Source: an uncultured Bacteroidales bacterium (lineage in GTDB: Bacteria; Bacteroidota; Bacteroidia; Bacteroidales; P3). From it: a DNA stretch of 64,000 bases. A model generated the notes under the pieces. The model had not been told where the DNA came from, ran no database searches, and was given only the letters and a program-made list of their open reading frames with translations. The position numbers were made by a program, and so were the translations under genes. The stretch lies in assembly GCA_900317125.1 (NCBI GenBank), contig ONFR01000001.1, forward strand, positions 186,001 to 250,000. Direction: 5' to 3'. Below are positions 50,229 through 58,502 of the stretch, one piece after another (position 1 is the stretch's first letter; every line of letters begins with the position of its first letter).

Positions 50229-50684
50229 ATGCCATACGACGTTTTTCTGAACCGTTTGCTCTGTGCATTGATAGGCGGTGTGCTTATCGGCATCGAGCGA
50301 CAGCTGCGCAAACGTAACGCCGGCCTCGCCGTCAACGCATTGGTGTCGGTGGGTGCCTGCCTGTTCATCTTGATTTCCGAGAGTGTTATCACGGCCGCAG
50401 TCCTGTCGGGCGGTCCCGTCAACAACGACAACCTCCGTGTCCTGTCGCAGGTGGTGACGGGTGTGGGTTTCCTTGGCGCCGGTGTCATCATGAAGGATGG
50501 CTTCACCATCCATGGGCTCAACAGTGCCGCCACTGTGTGGTGCAGTGCCGCCGTGGGCTGTATGTGCGGCTATGGCATGTGGCGCCAGTCGGGCATTGCC
50601 GTCCTTGTCATCCTCTTCATCAATTGGATTGTTAAGAACATTGAGATTTACCAGGAAAAACGCAGCCAGGACAAAGAGGGCTGA
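50229..50684 (+). CDS. MgtC/SapB family membrane protein
   Basis: The 151 residues have about four membrane helices and the MgtC signature (LIGGVLIGIERQLRKRNAGL, VVTGVGFLGAGVIMKDG, GLNSAATVWCSAAVG). It lacks the C-terminal ACT-like domain of Salmonella MgtC, as do most SapB-type members. A role in magnesium homeostasis is family inference. Confidence 0.9.
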   Translation: MPYDVFLNRLLCALIGGVLIGIERQLRKRNAGLAVNALVSVGACLFILISESVITAAVLSGGPVNNDNLRVLSQVVTGVGFLGAGVIMKDGFTIHGLNSAATVWCSAAVGCMCGYGMWRQSGIAVLVILFINWIVKNIEIYQEKRSQDKEG

Positions 50685-50824
50685 AACTTTTTTTATGCTT
50701 TTGCGTATATAAGGAAGTTCGCCATTTGCTACAAGACGGATTCCTCTCTCAGATCTCAGACAGAGAAAAACACCCAGCAATACCTGTAATAAGATACAAA
50801 TTTTGATACCCCATAAAAATATCG

Positions 50825-53266
50825 ATGGACATACTAAATGATATAGACATATTCGATGCCGACGACTCCGACGGTTTCACTGCCCGCGCCGAGATTATCC
50901 CCCTCGTGACCAAGGACGATGAATCCTTCCTGCTCAACGAGGATTCCATCCCCGACGACATGCCCTTACTCCCCCTCCATGGCAACGTTCTCTTCCCCGG
51001 TGTTGTGATGCCCATCAGTGTTGGCCGTAAATCCTCGCTGAAACTCCTGCGCGATGCCGAGAAAGCTAACGAACGCATTATTGTCGTAGCCCAGCGCAAC
51101 GACAAGCAAGACCCCGAGTATGAAGACCTTTATCAGTCGGGTGTCATCGCCCGGGTGCTGCGTGTCATTGAACTTCCGCAGGATAACCACATGGCCATTC
51201 TTCAAGGGACCATGAAATGCCATCTGCTGCGTATCATCACCGACGAACCCTATTATCGTGGCTGCGCCGTCCTTCTCGACGAGAATGGCCGGGTGAAAAG
51301 TCCCCGCTCATTCCACAACCGTGTCCTTGCCATCCGCAAGGAATATGCCGACATGCAGCAGATGAAGTATAATGGCCGCGGCATCAATCCCAAAGATGTC
51401 TTCAACTCGTTGAGCAATATCTCCAGCGATAAGATTCTAATCAATTTCATCGCCGCCCATCTCGACATCCCTGTCAAACCCAAACAAGAGATGCTCGAAG
51501 TGGTCAGCTACGAGCTGCGAGCAGAGATGCTCCTCGAGCAGCTGCAGAAGGAAAACGAGTACTTCCGCGTGCGCGAGGACATACAAGGCAAGACCCGCCA
51601 TGAGATGGACCGCCAGCAGCGCGAATACTTCCTCAACCAGCAGATGCGTGTCATCCAGGACGAGCTGGGTGGCTCCTCCTCCGAACAGGACATCAACAGT
51701 CTTGTCGAACGGGCTCAAAAGAAGAAGTGGAGCAAGGAGGTCGATAACGCGTTCAACCGCAGCATTGAGAAACTCCGCCGCACACCTCCTCAGACTCCCG
51801 ACTACACCGTTGAACTGAACTATGTCGAGCTTCTGCTCGACATGCCTTGGAATGTCTTCAGCAAGGACGACCTCCGCACCGACCATGCCCGCAAAATCCT
51901 CGACCGCGACCACTATGGCATGGAGAAGGTCAAGGAACGCATCATCGAATACATCGCCGTCCTCAAGCTCAAAGGCGACATGAAGAGTCCCATCCTCTGC
52001 CTTGTCGGTCCTCCGGGTACCGGCAAGACCTCCCTCGGCAAGAGCATCGCCGAGGCCATGCACCGGAAATATGTCCGTATTGCCCTAGGCGGTCTTCACG
52101 ACGAGGCCGAAATCCGCGGGCATCGCAAAACCTACGTCGGTGCTATGCCCGGCCGCATCATCCAGAGCATCAAGAAAGCCGGGGTGAGCAACCCGGTCTT
52201 TGTCCTCGACGAAATCGACAAGGTGCAAGGCATGAGCCACAACGGCGACCCCACCTCTGCACTGCTCGAAGTACTCGACCCCGAGCAGAACAAAGCTTTT
52301 CACGACAACTACCTCGAGCTGGACTACGACCTCTCTAACGTCCTCTTCATAGCCACTGCCAACACCCTCAGCACCATTCAGCCGGCACTCCTCGACCGTC
52401 TCGAGGTGATAGACCTCAGCGGTTATATACTTGAAGAGAAAATCGAGATAGCCCAGCGCCATCTCATCCCCCGTCAACTCAAGGAGCATGGCTTCACCAA
52501 ACGCGACCTCAAGTTCGACAACAGTGTCATCAGCACCATCATCAACAACTACACCCGCGAGAGCGGTGTGCGTCAGCTGGAGAAGACCATCGCCAAGATA
52601 ATCCGTCGCCGCGCTGTGCAAAAGGCAGACGGCACCGACATAGACAAGAACATCAAGGCCGAGGAGCTCAAAGATATTCTGGGTCTTCCCATCCACAACA
52701 GCGAACGGCGCGGCAAAGAGCCCAAGGTCGGCGTGGTCACCGGTCTGGCCTGGACCCAGGTCGGCGGCGAGATTCTCTTTATCGAAGCCAGCATCAGCAA
52801 GGGCAAAGGAACCCTCTCCATGACCGGTAACCTCGGCGACGTGATGAAAGAGTCCGCCACCCTTGCCTTCGAATATCTCAAATCCAATGCCGCACGCTTA
52901 GGCGTGGACGTGGAGGCAATCGAAAACAGCAACATCCACATCCATGTGCCCGAAGGTGCCACCCCCAAGGACGGCCCCTCGGCAGGCATCACGATGTTCG
53001 TTGCCATGGTCTCTGCCTTCACCCAGCGCAAGGTCATCCCCTCCATCGCCATGACGGGCGAAATCACCCTTCGCGGTGCCGTTACCCCTGTCGGCGGCAT
53101 CAAAGAGAAGATTCTGGCTGCGAAGCGTGCCGACATCACCGACATCATCCTCTGCGAGGACAACCGCCGCGACATTGAGGAAATCCCCGCCGAGTATCTT
53201 CAAGGACTTTCATTCCATTATATCAATGACATGGAGGAGGCACTCCCCATCGCCTTCGAACAGTAG
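50825..53266 (+). CDS. lon: ATP-dependent protease Lon
   Basis: The 813 residues comprise an N-terminal substrate-binding domain (LPLLPLHGNVLFPGVVMPISV), the AAA+ module (Walker A GPPGTGKTSLGKS, Walker B VFVLDEIDKV, HDNYLELDYDLSNVLFIATAN) and the C-terminal protease. The catalytic dyad is probably Ser719 (PKDGPSAGITM) and Lys762 (GGIKEKIL). Lon degrades misfolded and regulatory proteins in the cytosol. The length is normal. Confidence 0.97.
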   Translation: MDILNDIDIFDADDSDGFTARAEIIPLVTKDDESFLLNEDSIPDDMPLLPLHGNVLFPGVVMPISVGRKSSLKLLRDAEKANERIIVVAQRNDKQDPEYEDLYQSGVIARVLRVIELPQDNHMAILQGTMKCHLLRIITDEPYYRGCAVLLDENGRVKSPRSFHNRVLAIRKEYADMQQMKYNGRGINPKDVFNSLSNISSDKILINFIAAHLDIPVKPKQEMLEVVSYELRAEMLLEQLQKENEYFRVREDIQGKTRHEMDRQQREYFLNQQMRVIQDELGGSSSEQDINSLVERAQKKKWSKEVDNAFNRSIEKLRRTPPQTPDYTVELNYVELLLDMPWNVFSKDDLRTDHARKILDRDHYGMEKVKERIIEYIAVLKLKGDMKSPILCLVGPPGTGKTSLGKSIAEAMHRKYVRIALGGLHDEAEIRGHRKTYVGAMPGRIIQSIKKAGVSNPVFVLDEIDKVQGMSHNGDPTSALLEVLDPEQNKAFHDNYLELDYDLSNVLFIATANTLSTIQPALLDRLEVIDLSGYILEEKIEIAQRHLIPRQLKEHGFTKRDLKFDNSVISTIINNYTRESGVRQLEKTIAKIIRRRAVQKADGTDIDKNIKAEELKDILGLPIHNSERRGKEPKVGVVTGLAWTQVGGEILFIEASISKGKGTLSMTGNLGDVMKESATLAFEYLKSNAARLGVDVEAIENSNIHIHVPEGATPKDGPSAGITMFVAMVSAFTQRKVIPSIAMTGEITLRGAVTPVGGIKEKILAAKRADITDIILCEDNRRDIEEIPAEYLQGLSFHYINDMEEALPIAFEQ

Positions 53267-53272
53267 TCAGCC

Positions 53273-54712
53273 ATGCGTAAGCCATTCCTCATACTCCTGC
53301 TCCTTGTCGCGTGCCTCATCCCTGCCGCACACTCGCAGGCACCCATCGTGGCCACCCCTGTGGGCAGCGTGCCCCTGCCATGGGGTCTCAGCAATCTTTC
53401 GGTAATCGACAGCACCCTCTATGCCTGTCAGAACGGTGTGCTGGTCTCTGCACCCACTACCGCCCCCGCCATCACCGCACTCCTTCCCGACACCATCGTT
53501 GGACGGCTGTGCCCGGAGGCTGTATATGTGGTGCGCAACAGTCGCGACAGCCTGCTCTATTTCTCTACAGGCAGCGAGCAGGCCATGAACACCAGCCTCA
53601 ATGTCCACACCAATGCCCGCCTGTTCAAGAACCGCCGCGTCGAAGTCAAGTCGTGGTATCGCGACATCTGCCATCCTGTCTTCTCGCCCGATGGCAACGC
53701 CATGGTCTTCTCCTCCAAGGGGAAGGTGGGACTGGGCGGCTACGACCTGTGGTATTCTCATTGGAACGGCAGCCGTTGGTCGTCACCCATCAATCTCGGC
53801 AATACTATCAACACCCAGGGCAACGAGATCAGCCCGGTATTCTATGGCGGGTACCTGGTCTTCGCCTCCGACGGAATGCCCGGAGCCCCCGAAGGCTTCA
53901 ATCTTTATGCTGTCCGCATTAAATCGGGTGCCAAGGCCGACGAAATCATCTTCGACTCGTATGTTGTCCAGCCGCTTCCCGAACCCATCAACAGCAACGG
54001 CGATGACTGGGAGATGGCCTTCGACCCCGACGGCGACGGCGGTTACTGGCTCTCCACCCGCAACGGCAAGGAGCAGCTCTTCACCTTCACCGGCGACCTC
54101 GACGGGGTCATGCTCAACGGCCATGTGGTCGACGAGCATCAACGGCCGGTGTCTGCTGCCGACATACGTCTTCTTCGTCAAGGGCGTCTTGTGGCATCCA
54201 CCACTTCCGACTCTGCCGGTGCCTATCACCTCTTCGCGCTTCCCAACAACGATTACCGCCTCCTTGTCACCCGGCAGGACTATTACAACTACAACAAAAC
54301 TGTTTCTCTCGTCCGTCCGTCCGAGCATCTTCTTATCGCCAGCCAAACTGCCGACATCACCCTTTCGCGCCTGCCCTTTGGGCGGGTCATGGTGTTCGAC
54401 AACCTCTTTCAGGAGGATGGTGATGTCGAACTTACTGCAAGTGCACGTCAGTCTCTCCAGCCTATAGTCGATTATTTGCGTGATAATGGTAATGTTCTGG
54501 CGCAGTTTACATTATATTGTTCTCAAGAAGATGATGCTTCCTATCGTGAAATGATTATCGCACGAAGAATCAGCAATATACAGCGATATGTCGAATCGTG
54601 CTTGCCGTCGGGTGCCCAAATTTCCTATAAGGATGGGTGGAAAAACGATATTATCAACGCCCAAGGCATGCAGGGAAATGCTGTTTGTGTTGAATTATTT
54701 CCGAAGAAATAA
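53273..54712 (+). CDS. Exported beta-propeller/CarboxypepD_reg/OmpA-like protein (PorE-related)
   Basis: The 479 residues begin with a signal peptide (ILLLLVACLIPAAHSQ) and continue with PD40/WD40-type strands (HPVFSPDGNAMVFSSKGKVGLGGYDLWYS, GNEISPVFYGGYLVFASDG, WEMAFDPDGDGGYWLSTRNG), a CarboxypepD_reg-like domain (LNGHVVDEHQRPVSAADIRLL) and a C-terminal OmpA-like fold (VELTASARQSLQPIVDYLRDN). This is the domain order of PorE, a T9SS peptidoglycan-linked component, but without PorE's N-terminal TPRs. The OmpA part is weak at the usual arginine/aspartate site. It starts 6 nt after lon. The 3' 250 bases are more A+T-rich than the rest. Confidence 0.75.
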   Translation: MRKPFLILLLLVACLIPAAHSQAPIVATPVGSVPLPWGLSNLSVIDSTLYACQNGVLVSAPTTAPAITALLPDTIVGRLCPEAVYVVRNSRDSLLYFSTGSEQAMNTSLNVHTNARLFKNRRVEVKSWYRDICHPVFSPDGNAMVFSSKGKVGLGGYDLWYSHWNGSRWSSPINLGNTINTQGNEISPVFYGGYLVFASDGMPGAPEGFNLYAVRIKSGAKADEIIFDSYVVQPLPEPINSNGDDWEMAFDPDGDGGYWLSTRNGKEQLFTFTGDLDGVMLNGHVVDEHQRPVSAADIRLLRQGRLVASTTSDSAGAYHLFALPNNDYRLLVTRQDYYNYNKTVSLVRPSEHLLIASQTADITLSRLPFGRVMVFDNLFQEDGDVELTASARQSLQPIVDYLRDNGNVLAQFTLYCSQEDDASYREMIIARRISNIQRYVESCLPSGAQISYKDGWKNDIINAQGMQGNAVCVELFPKK

Positions 54713-54778
54713 CGCGCTGTATAATAAACTATTGTGAGGATAATTCGTGCCTGGTGTCAAAGAAAATCGAAAAAAAAT

Positions 54779-54809
54779 TTTGTCAGAATAAAAAATAGTT
54801 GTATCTTTG
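54779..54809 (+). promoter_or_regulatory. Promoter of tRNA-Pro
   Basis: TTTG (54779-54782), a 19-nt spacer and TATCTTTG (54802-54809) match the Bacteroidota consensus exactly, 46 nt before the tRNA. Confidence 0.75.
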
Positions 54810-54855
54810 CACCCGTTTTCGAGAGGAGATAAACACCATCGGAACAAAACAAGTT

Positions 54856-54929
54856 CGGGGCGTGGCGCAGTTGGCTAGCGCACTTGCATGGGGTGCAAGG
54901 GGTCGAAAGTTCGAGTCTTTTCGCCCCGA
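54856..54929 (+). tRNA. tRNA-Pro (GGG)
   Basis: The acceptor is CGGGGCG/CGCCCCG with the C1:G72 pair typical of tRNA-Pro. The D-arm contains GGCGCAGTTGGCTAGCGC, the anticodon stem is CTTGC/GCAAG with loop ATGGGGT (anticodon GGG), and the T-arm has GTTCGAGTC. The recombinase gene begins 122 nt downstream, so the 3' part is a likely integration site. Confidence 0.95.
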
Positions 54930-54953
54930 CTAAATTAAAAATCAGTAATTTGG

Positions 54954-54987
54954 GCGGATTTAGCACAAAAAAGTGTGCCAAATCCGC
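54954..54987 (+). terminator. Hairpin between tRNA-Pro and the integrase gene
   Basis: GCGGATTTAGCACA (54954-54967) pairs with TGTGCCAAATCCGC (54974-54987) with one mismatch. With no T run, it may be the tRNA terminator or an integrase arm site. Confidence 0.5.
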
Positions 54988-55051
54988 TCCAAGCGTTTTA
55001 AGAGACTAAACTTTTCTTTCAGGGCCCACCGGCTGACTGAAAGAAAAAAAA

Positions 55052-56227
55052 ATGTCTGCCAAACAAAATCGACCCTCAGCTTCAAAGTTACAGACGTATC
55101 TGCCTGCCGTAGTCCGATTATCAGAGTCGATGGGCGTGTTCCTCGAGTACTATGTCTACAACCCTCAGACCGACGAGATGGAACGAAAGCGGATGCGACT
55201 AAACCGTATTGCCAGCCGCTACCGACTGAAGCGCGACCAGCTGATGGCGGCACATGCAGTGTGCGACGAGCTGAACAAAAAGCTGTCCGGTGGCTGGACT
55301 CCGCTTCATGAGACGGAGGACGGCAGATTTTACACCCAATTATCAGAACTGCGCGAGCGGTTCCTTGCTCACAAGAAGGCCGAAGGGGTGCGTCCGGCAA
55401 CGCTGCAGAGCTACAGCAGCATGACGGGGCTGATGCTTGCCTGGTGCGAGGACACAGGGAGGGCACGCAAGCTGTCGGGTTCGTTCCTGCGCCTCGATGC
55501 GGTGTGCTACATGGACCACATCTTGGACAAAGGGTTTTCCAACCGCTCGTACAATAATACCGCCAAGACGCTGCGAGTGTTCTTCAGCTGGGCGAAAGAG
55601 AACTGCTACTGCAAGGAGAACCCCTTCGACAATATCAAGCCACTGCCCAAGGAGAAGAAACGGCGCATCCTGATCGATGCCGACACACGACGACGGCTGT
55701 GTGAATACCTTTCGGTGGAGAACCCGCAGTTCCTCATCGTGTGCAAACTGATTTACTACTCGGCCATGCGCCCCAAGGAGATTGCCAACATCCAAATTCG
55801 CGATATCGACATTGCCCACCGCTGCATCCATGTGTCGGAAGAGGTGGCCAAGAACCGCAAGAGCCGTTGCGCCACGCTGACGCGCGACCTCATCGACGCA
55901 CTGGTGCCAGTTCTGGCAAGGCCGATGCCGGGCGAATGGTACCTGTTTGGCTCCAACCAGCGCATAGAGCCGTCGGCAAAGCGGGTGGCACTGTCGAACT
56001 TCCGCAAGAAGTGGGACAAGGTGCGCGAGGTGCTGAAGCTGCCACAGGAAATGCAGCTCTACAGCCTACGCGACACCGGAATATCCGACTACCTGCACGC
56101 CGGTATCGACCAGCTGACAGTGCAACACCATGCCGACCACAGCAGTCTGGCCATACAGCAAATCTACACCGACCACTACGACCCCAATCTCAACCAGGTG
56201 ATATACGAGAAAGCTCCTGACTTTTGA
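55052..56227 (+). CDS. int: Tyrosine recombinase/integrase
   Basis: The 391 residues consist of an N-terminal arm-type region, a SAM-like core-binding domain (RERFLAHKKAEGVRPATLQSY) and a catalytic domain: first arginine in YSAMRPKEIANI, lysine near VAKNRKSRCATL, second arginine in YSLRDTGISDYL, histidine in HHADHSS and the nucleophile in IQQIYTDHYDP. The HxxR motif has tyrosine in place of histidine (LYSLR). The position just after tRNA-Pro and before a phage operon indicates the prophage integrase. Confidence 0.92.
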   Translation: MSAKQNRPSASKLQTYLPAVVRLSESMGVFLEYYVYNPQTDEMERKRMRLNRIASRYRLKRDQLMAAHAVCDELNKKLSGGWTPLHETEDGRFYTQLSELRERFLAHKKAEGVRPATLQSYSSMTGLMLAWCEDTGRARKLSGSFLRLDAVCYMDHILDKGFSNRSYNNTAKTLRVFFSWAKENCYCKENPFDNIKPLPKEKKRRILIDADTRRRLCEYLSVENPQFLIVCKLIYYSAMRPKEIANIQIRDIDIAHRCIHVSEEVAKNRKSRCATLTRDLIDALVPVLARPMPGEWYLFGSNQRIEPSAKRVALSNFRKKWDKVREVLKLPQEMQLYSLRDTGISDYLHAGIDQLTVQHHADHSSLAIQQIYTDHYDPNLNQVIYEKAPDF

Positions 56228-56238
56228 ACAAAAAAAAA

Positions 56239-56264
56239 GGCCGACGGTTTCACAACCATCGGCC
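56239..56264 (-). terminator. Terminator of the phage late operon
   Basis: GGCCGACGGTT and AACCATCGGCC form an 11-bp stem with one mismatch; on the minus strand it is followed by a U run (A run 56229-56238). It lies between the convergent integrase and spanin-like genes. Confidence 0.8.
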
Positions 56265-56289
56265 GGGCGAATGAGACACTTAAAGGACT

Positions 56290-56742
56290 TTAGTTTGACT
56301 TTCGAGTTTTGGCCAGGCGCACTTCGCGGGCGATGCCCCAGATGGTGAGGAGTGCCACCAGTGCGGCGGCAATGGCCACGTCGAGGTGCAGGCGGCTGAG
56401 GCGGCTGTCGCACTCGGGACAGGGCACAGTCACTTGCCTATCGATATAGAGGGTGTCCGGCGGGACGGTGACGTCGGCCTTGAGGCTGTCGCCCTCGAGG
56501 AGCAGCTGGAGGGTGATGTCGCGGTTCTGGAGCAGGACGGTGTCGCCTGATGGGAGCCATGCCCAGGGCACGGAACCGGAAAGGATTTTCTCCGGCACGG
56601 GCAGGGTGTCGCGCAGGTGCGCGGTGGTCTGCGTGAAGCAGTCTGGGCAGCGGCTCTGCAGCCTCTCGAGGCGTTGCTGGCAGCTGCAGCCGGTGAGTGC
56701 CAGGAGCGAAAAAAGGAGTGGTGGTAAGATTTTTCTTTGCAT
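56290..56742 (-). CDS. Candidate unimolecular spanin (lipoprotein with C-terminal membrane helix)
   Basis: The 150 residues begin with a lipoprotein signal and lipobox (LLFSLLALTGCSC) and end with a transmembrane helix (VAIAAALVALLTIWGIAREV, about 122-141) and a short basic tail. The ~95-residue middle is beta-like and contains two further Cys pairs (CPDC, CPEC). An outer-membrane lipid anchor plus an inner-membrane C-terminal helix is the topology of phage u-spanins, which fuse the two membranes at lysis. It is the last gene of the late operon, after other lysis-type genes. The call rests on topology and place, not similarity. Confidence 0.5.
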   Translation of the reverse strand: MQRKILPPLLFSLLALTGCSCQQRLERLQSRCPDCFTQTTAHLRDTLPVPEKILSGSVPWAWLPSGDTVLLQNRDITLQLLLEGDSLKADVTVPPDTLYIDRQVTVPCPECDSRLSRLHLDVAIAAALVALLTIWGIAREVRLAKTRKSN

Positions 56743-56765
56743 GTGAAAAAAAGTTTGTAATTTTG
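56736..56765 (+). promoter_or_regulatory. Possible promoter antisense to the BECR-like gene
   Basis: TTTG (56736-56739), an 18-nt spacer and TAATTTTG (56758-56765) point rightward on the plus strand, where the next 7 kb carries only minus-strand genes. Its transcript would run antisense through 56877-57299. Confidence 0.4.
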
Positions 56766-56876
56766 CAGCGTCTTTTCGGACGGGCAGAATGGTATTATTC
56801 GTGGGTCCTGGTCAAAAAGCAGGCATTCATAAGCCGGAGGTCGTTTCGGACGTTAGATAGGGGCTCGTTACATCTG

Positions 56877-57299
56877 TCACCTCCGCAGAATCCACAAAGT
56901 CACTGCCACCAATTCCTTCTTAGATTTCATTGGTTCCACTATCAAAATATATTCCCCGTCGGGGTACAGCTTTCGGAACCTCAGCCTGCCGTCATTCTCC
57001 ATGGAGACAGAATTGCAGTGGGCTACTATTTCGTATAAATTGAAGAAGTCGACAAATCGGACATTCCGTTGCTTCCTTCTCGGCTCGTTCATGTGGCGGT
57101 TGGCCAGATGCCGAACCCTACTGGAGTAGAGGATTACGCTATAGCCGGTGTAGTCTGATTTGTTCTTCAACAGACCCGACAGCCTTTTCGCCTCCTTGGC
57201 CGATAAGGTTCCGGCATTCCACGATGTCTCCACCATGGTAATAGAGCCAAGAATGACTTCACCCAGTTGATTAGTGCGTGTGGTTTCCAAGCGTTTCAT
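56877..57299 (-). CDS. Phage BECR-fold (PBECR-like) nuclease-like protein
   Basis: The 140 residues have a C-terminal pattern SRVRHLANRHMNE, then FFNLYEIVAHCNSVSM, then GRLRFRKLYPDGEYILIVEP, then KKELVAVTLW. This resembles the barnase-EndoU-ColicinE5/D-RelE-like nuclease domains found at the ends of phage structural proteins, with a His (RH) near the start and a late basic strand. Here the domain is almost the whole protein. The start at ATG 57299 overlaps the preceding stop by 4 nt (ATGA). The domain call is by pattern only. Confidence 0.5.
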   Translation of the reverse strand: MKRLETTRTNQLGEVILGSITMVETSWNAGTLSAKEAKRLSGLLKNKSDYTGYSVILYSSRVRHLANRHMNEPRRKQRNVRFVDFFNLYEIVAHCNSVSMENDGRLRFRKLYPDGEYILIVEPMKSKKELVAVTLWILRR

Positions 57300-57496
57300 A
57301 CAAACAGTTTGATGATGGTGTCGACGAGGCTGCCGACGGTGCCGCCGATGGTGTTGCCTTGGCTTTTGTTTTTGGCCTCGGCTTCCTGGTAGGCGGCGAG
57401 GAGGACGTTGTAGCGTTGGCGCTGGATGACGAGGGCGGCGGCGGAGGCGACGAGCAGCACGGCGAGGATGAGGATGACGATGGTTTCTTTTTTCAT
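57296..57496 (-). CDS. Small phage membrane protein
   Basis: The 66 residues have one N-terminal membrane helix (TIVILILAVLLVASAAALVI) followed by a short polar helix (QRQRYNVLLAAYQEAEAKNK) and a hydrophobic end (VGSLVDTIIKLFV). It lies between the M23 peptidase and the BECR-like gene, 5 nt after the former and overlapping the latter by 4 nt. A lysis accessory role is plausible from position only. Confidence 0.65.
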   Translation of the reverse strand: MKKETIVILILAVLLVASAAALVIQRQRYNVLLAAYQEAEAKNKSQGNTIGGTVGSLVDTIIKLFV

Positions 57497-57501
57497 GGGG
57501 T

Positions 57502-57969
57502 TCAGGCTTTGAAGTTGAAGATGGTTTCGGGGTCGATTTTGGCACCGTCTGGGTTGGTGAGGGTGAAATGGAGGTGCGGGCCGGTGCTGCGGCCGGTGTT
57601 GCCGGAGAGGCAGATGGTGTCGCCTGCTTTGACTTGCTGCCCGGCGCGTGCGCGGAAGGCGCTGAGGTGTGCGTAGCCGGTGCGGTAGCCGTTGGTGTGG
57701 GTGACGATCATCTGCCGGCCGCCGGTGTCGTTGGAGTAGGTCTGGAGGACGGTGCCGTCCCAAGGGGATTTGATTTCGGTGCCTGCGGGCACGGCGATGT
57801 CGACGCCGTTGTGAAGGGTGGAGGCGCCGGGGGTGGGTGCTTTGCGGCGGCCGAATTTGGAGGTGATTTTTCCCGTGACGGGGTTGATGGGTTGTGTCAT
57901 GCGTTTGATGAGTTTGATGGCGAGCAGCAGCGCGATGGCGGCTGCCAGGAGTTTTACAATGCTTTTCAT
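57502..57969 (-). CDS. M23 family metallopeptidase, membrane-anchored
   Basis: The 155 residues have an N-terminal anchor (IVKLLAAAIALLLAIKLI) and an M23 (LytM-like) domain with zinc ligands HNGVDIAV (His and Asp) and GPHLHF, plus the central GYAHLS. It should cut peptide bridges in peptidoglycan, in a prophage either for lysis or for entry. ATG at 57969 overlaps the stop of the upstream holin-like gene (ATGA). Confidence 0.9.
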   Translation of the reverse strand: MKSIVKLLAAAIALLLAIKLIKRMTQPINPVTGKITSKFGRRKAPTPGASTLHNGVDIAVPAGTEIKSPWDGTVLQTYSNDTGGRQMIVTHTNGYRTGYAHLSAFRARAGQQVKAGDTICLSGNTGRSTGPHLHFTLTNPDGAKIDPETIFNFKA

Positions 57970-58199
57970 GGGACGGGGGATAAGAGGGTTCGGACGACGG
58001 CGCCGACGACACCACCGGCGACGGTGAGGATGAAGTCGACGACGGAGGGTTCGCCGCCCCATTGCCAGTCTTTGAACTCGAGGGCGGCGGCTGCGGCGTA
58101 GGCGGCGGTGAAGCCGAGGGCTAGTGCGAGAAGGAAGCCGCCGAGGAGGTGGTGCAGGCGGTGGGAGCGGCGCAGCCAGGCTATGGCGTTCTTCAGCAT
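57966..58199 (-). CDS. Holin-like small membrane protein
   Basis: The 77 residues have two membrane segments (LLGGFLLALALGFTAAYAAAAALEF and VVDFILTVAGGVVGAVVRTLL) separated by a short polar loop (KDWQWGGEPS), with a basic N-terminus. Size, topology and place directly before an M23 peptidase gene fit a phage holin, though no family is recognised. Its ATG at 58199 overlaps the previous stop. Confidence 0.6.
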   Translation of the reverse strand: MLKNAIAWLRRSHRLHHLLGGFLLALALGFTAAYAAAAALEFKDWQWGGEPSVVDFILTVAGGVVGAVVRTLLSPVP

Positions 58200-58474
58200 G
58201 GGTCGACGTCCTCGTCGTCGTCGCTGGGGACAGGGTGTTTGTGACGTCCCACGGTAATGGAGGTGTTGCCATGGTTGAGTGTGATGCCCTTGCCGTGGGA
58301 GACGACGTAGGGGAGTTGGGAGAGTGCGGCGAAGGCGAAGAGTTCGCCGACTGCGGTGAGGACGCTGCCGTCGATGATGCCCATGGGCGGGACGAGGAAC
58401 CCGGCGACGACGAGGCCGACGGAGACCGTGAGTGTGACGGCGAAGACTATGGTGTGTAGTTTTGGGTGTTTCAT
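58193..58474 (-). CDS. Phage small membrane protein, possible second holin
   Basis: The 93 residues have two hydrophobic segments (IVFAVTLTVSVGLVVAGFLVPP and SVLTAVGELFAFAALSQLPYV) and a polar acidic tail (PSDDDEDVDPC). It overlaps the following gene by 7 nt. The role is unknown; the topology suits a holin or antiholin. Confidence 0.6.
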   Translation of the reverse strand: MKHPKLHTIVFAVTLTVSVGLVVAGFLVPPMGIIDGSVLTAVGELFAFAALSQLPYVVSHGKGITLNHGNTSITVGRHKHPVPSDDDEDVDPC

Positions 58475-58502
58475 TGCGGATGTTCGGTTTTTTATTGTTG
58501 TT

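Noticed and set aside
56697..57038. 113-residue plus-strand frame opposite the BECR-like gene
   Set aside because: It runs antisense to two supported genes, has atypical composition and no recognisable domain.
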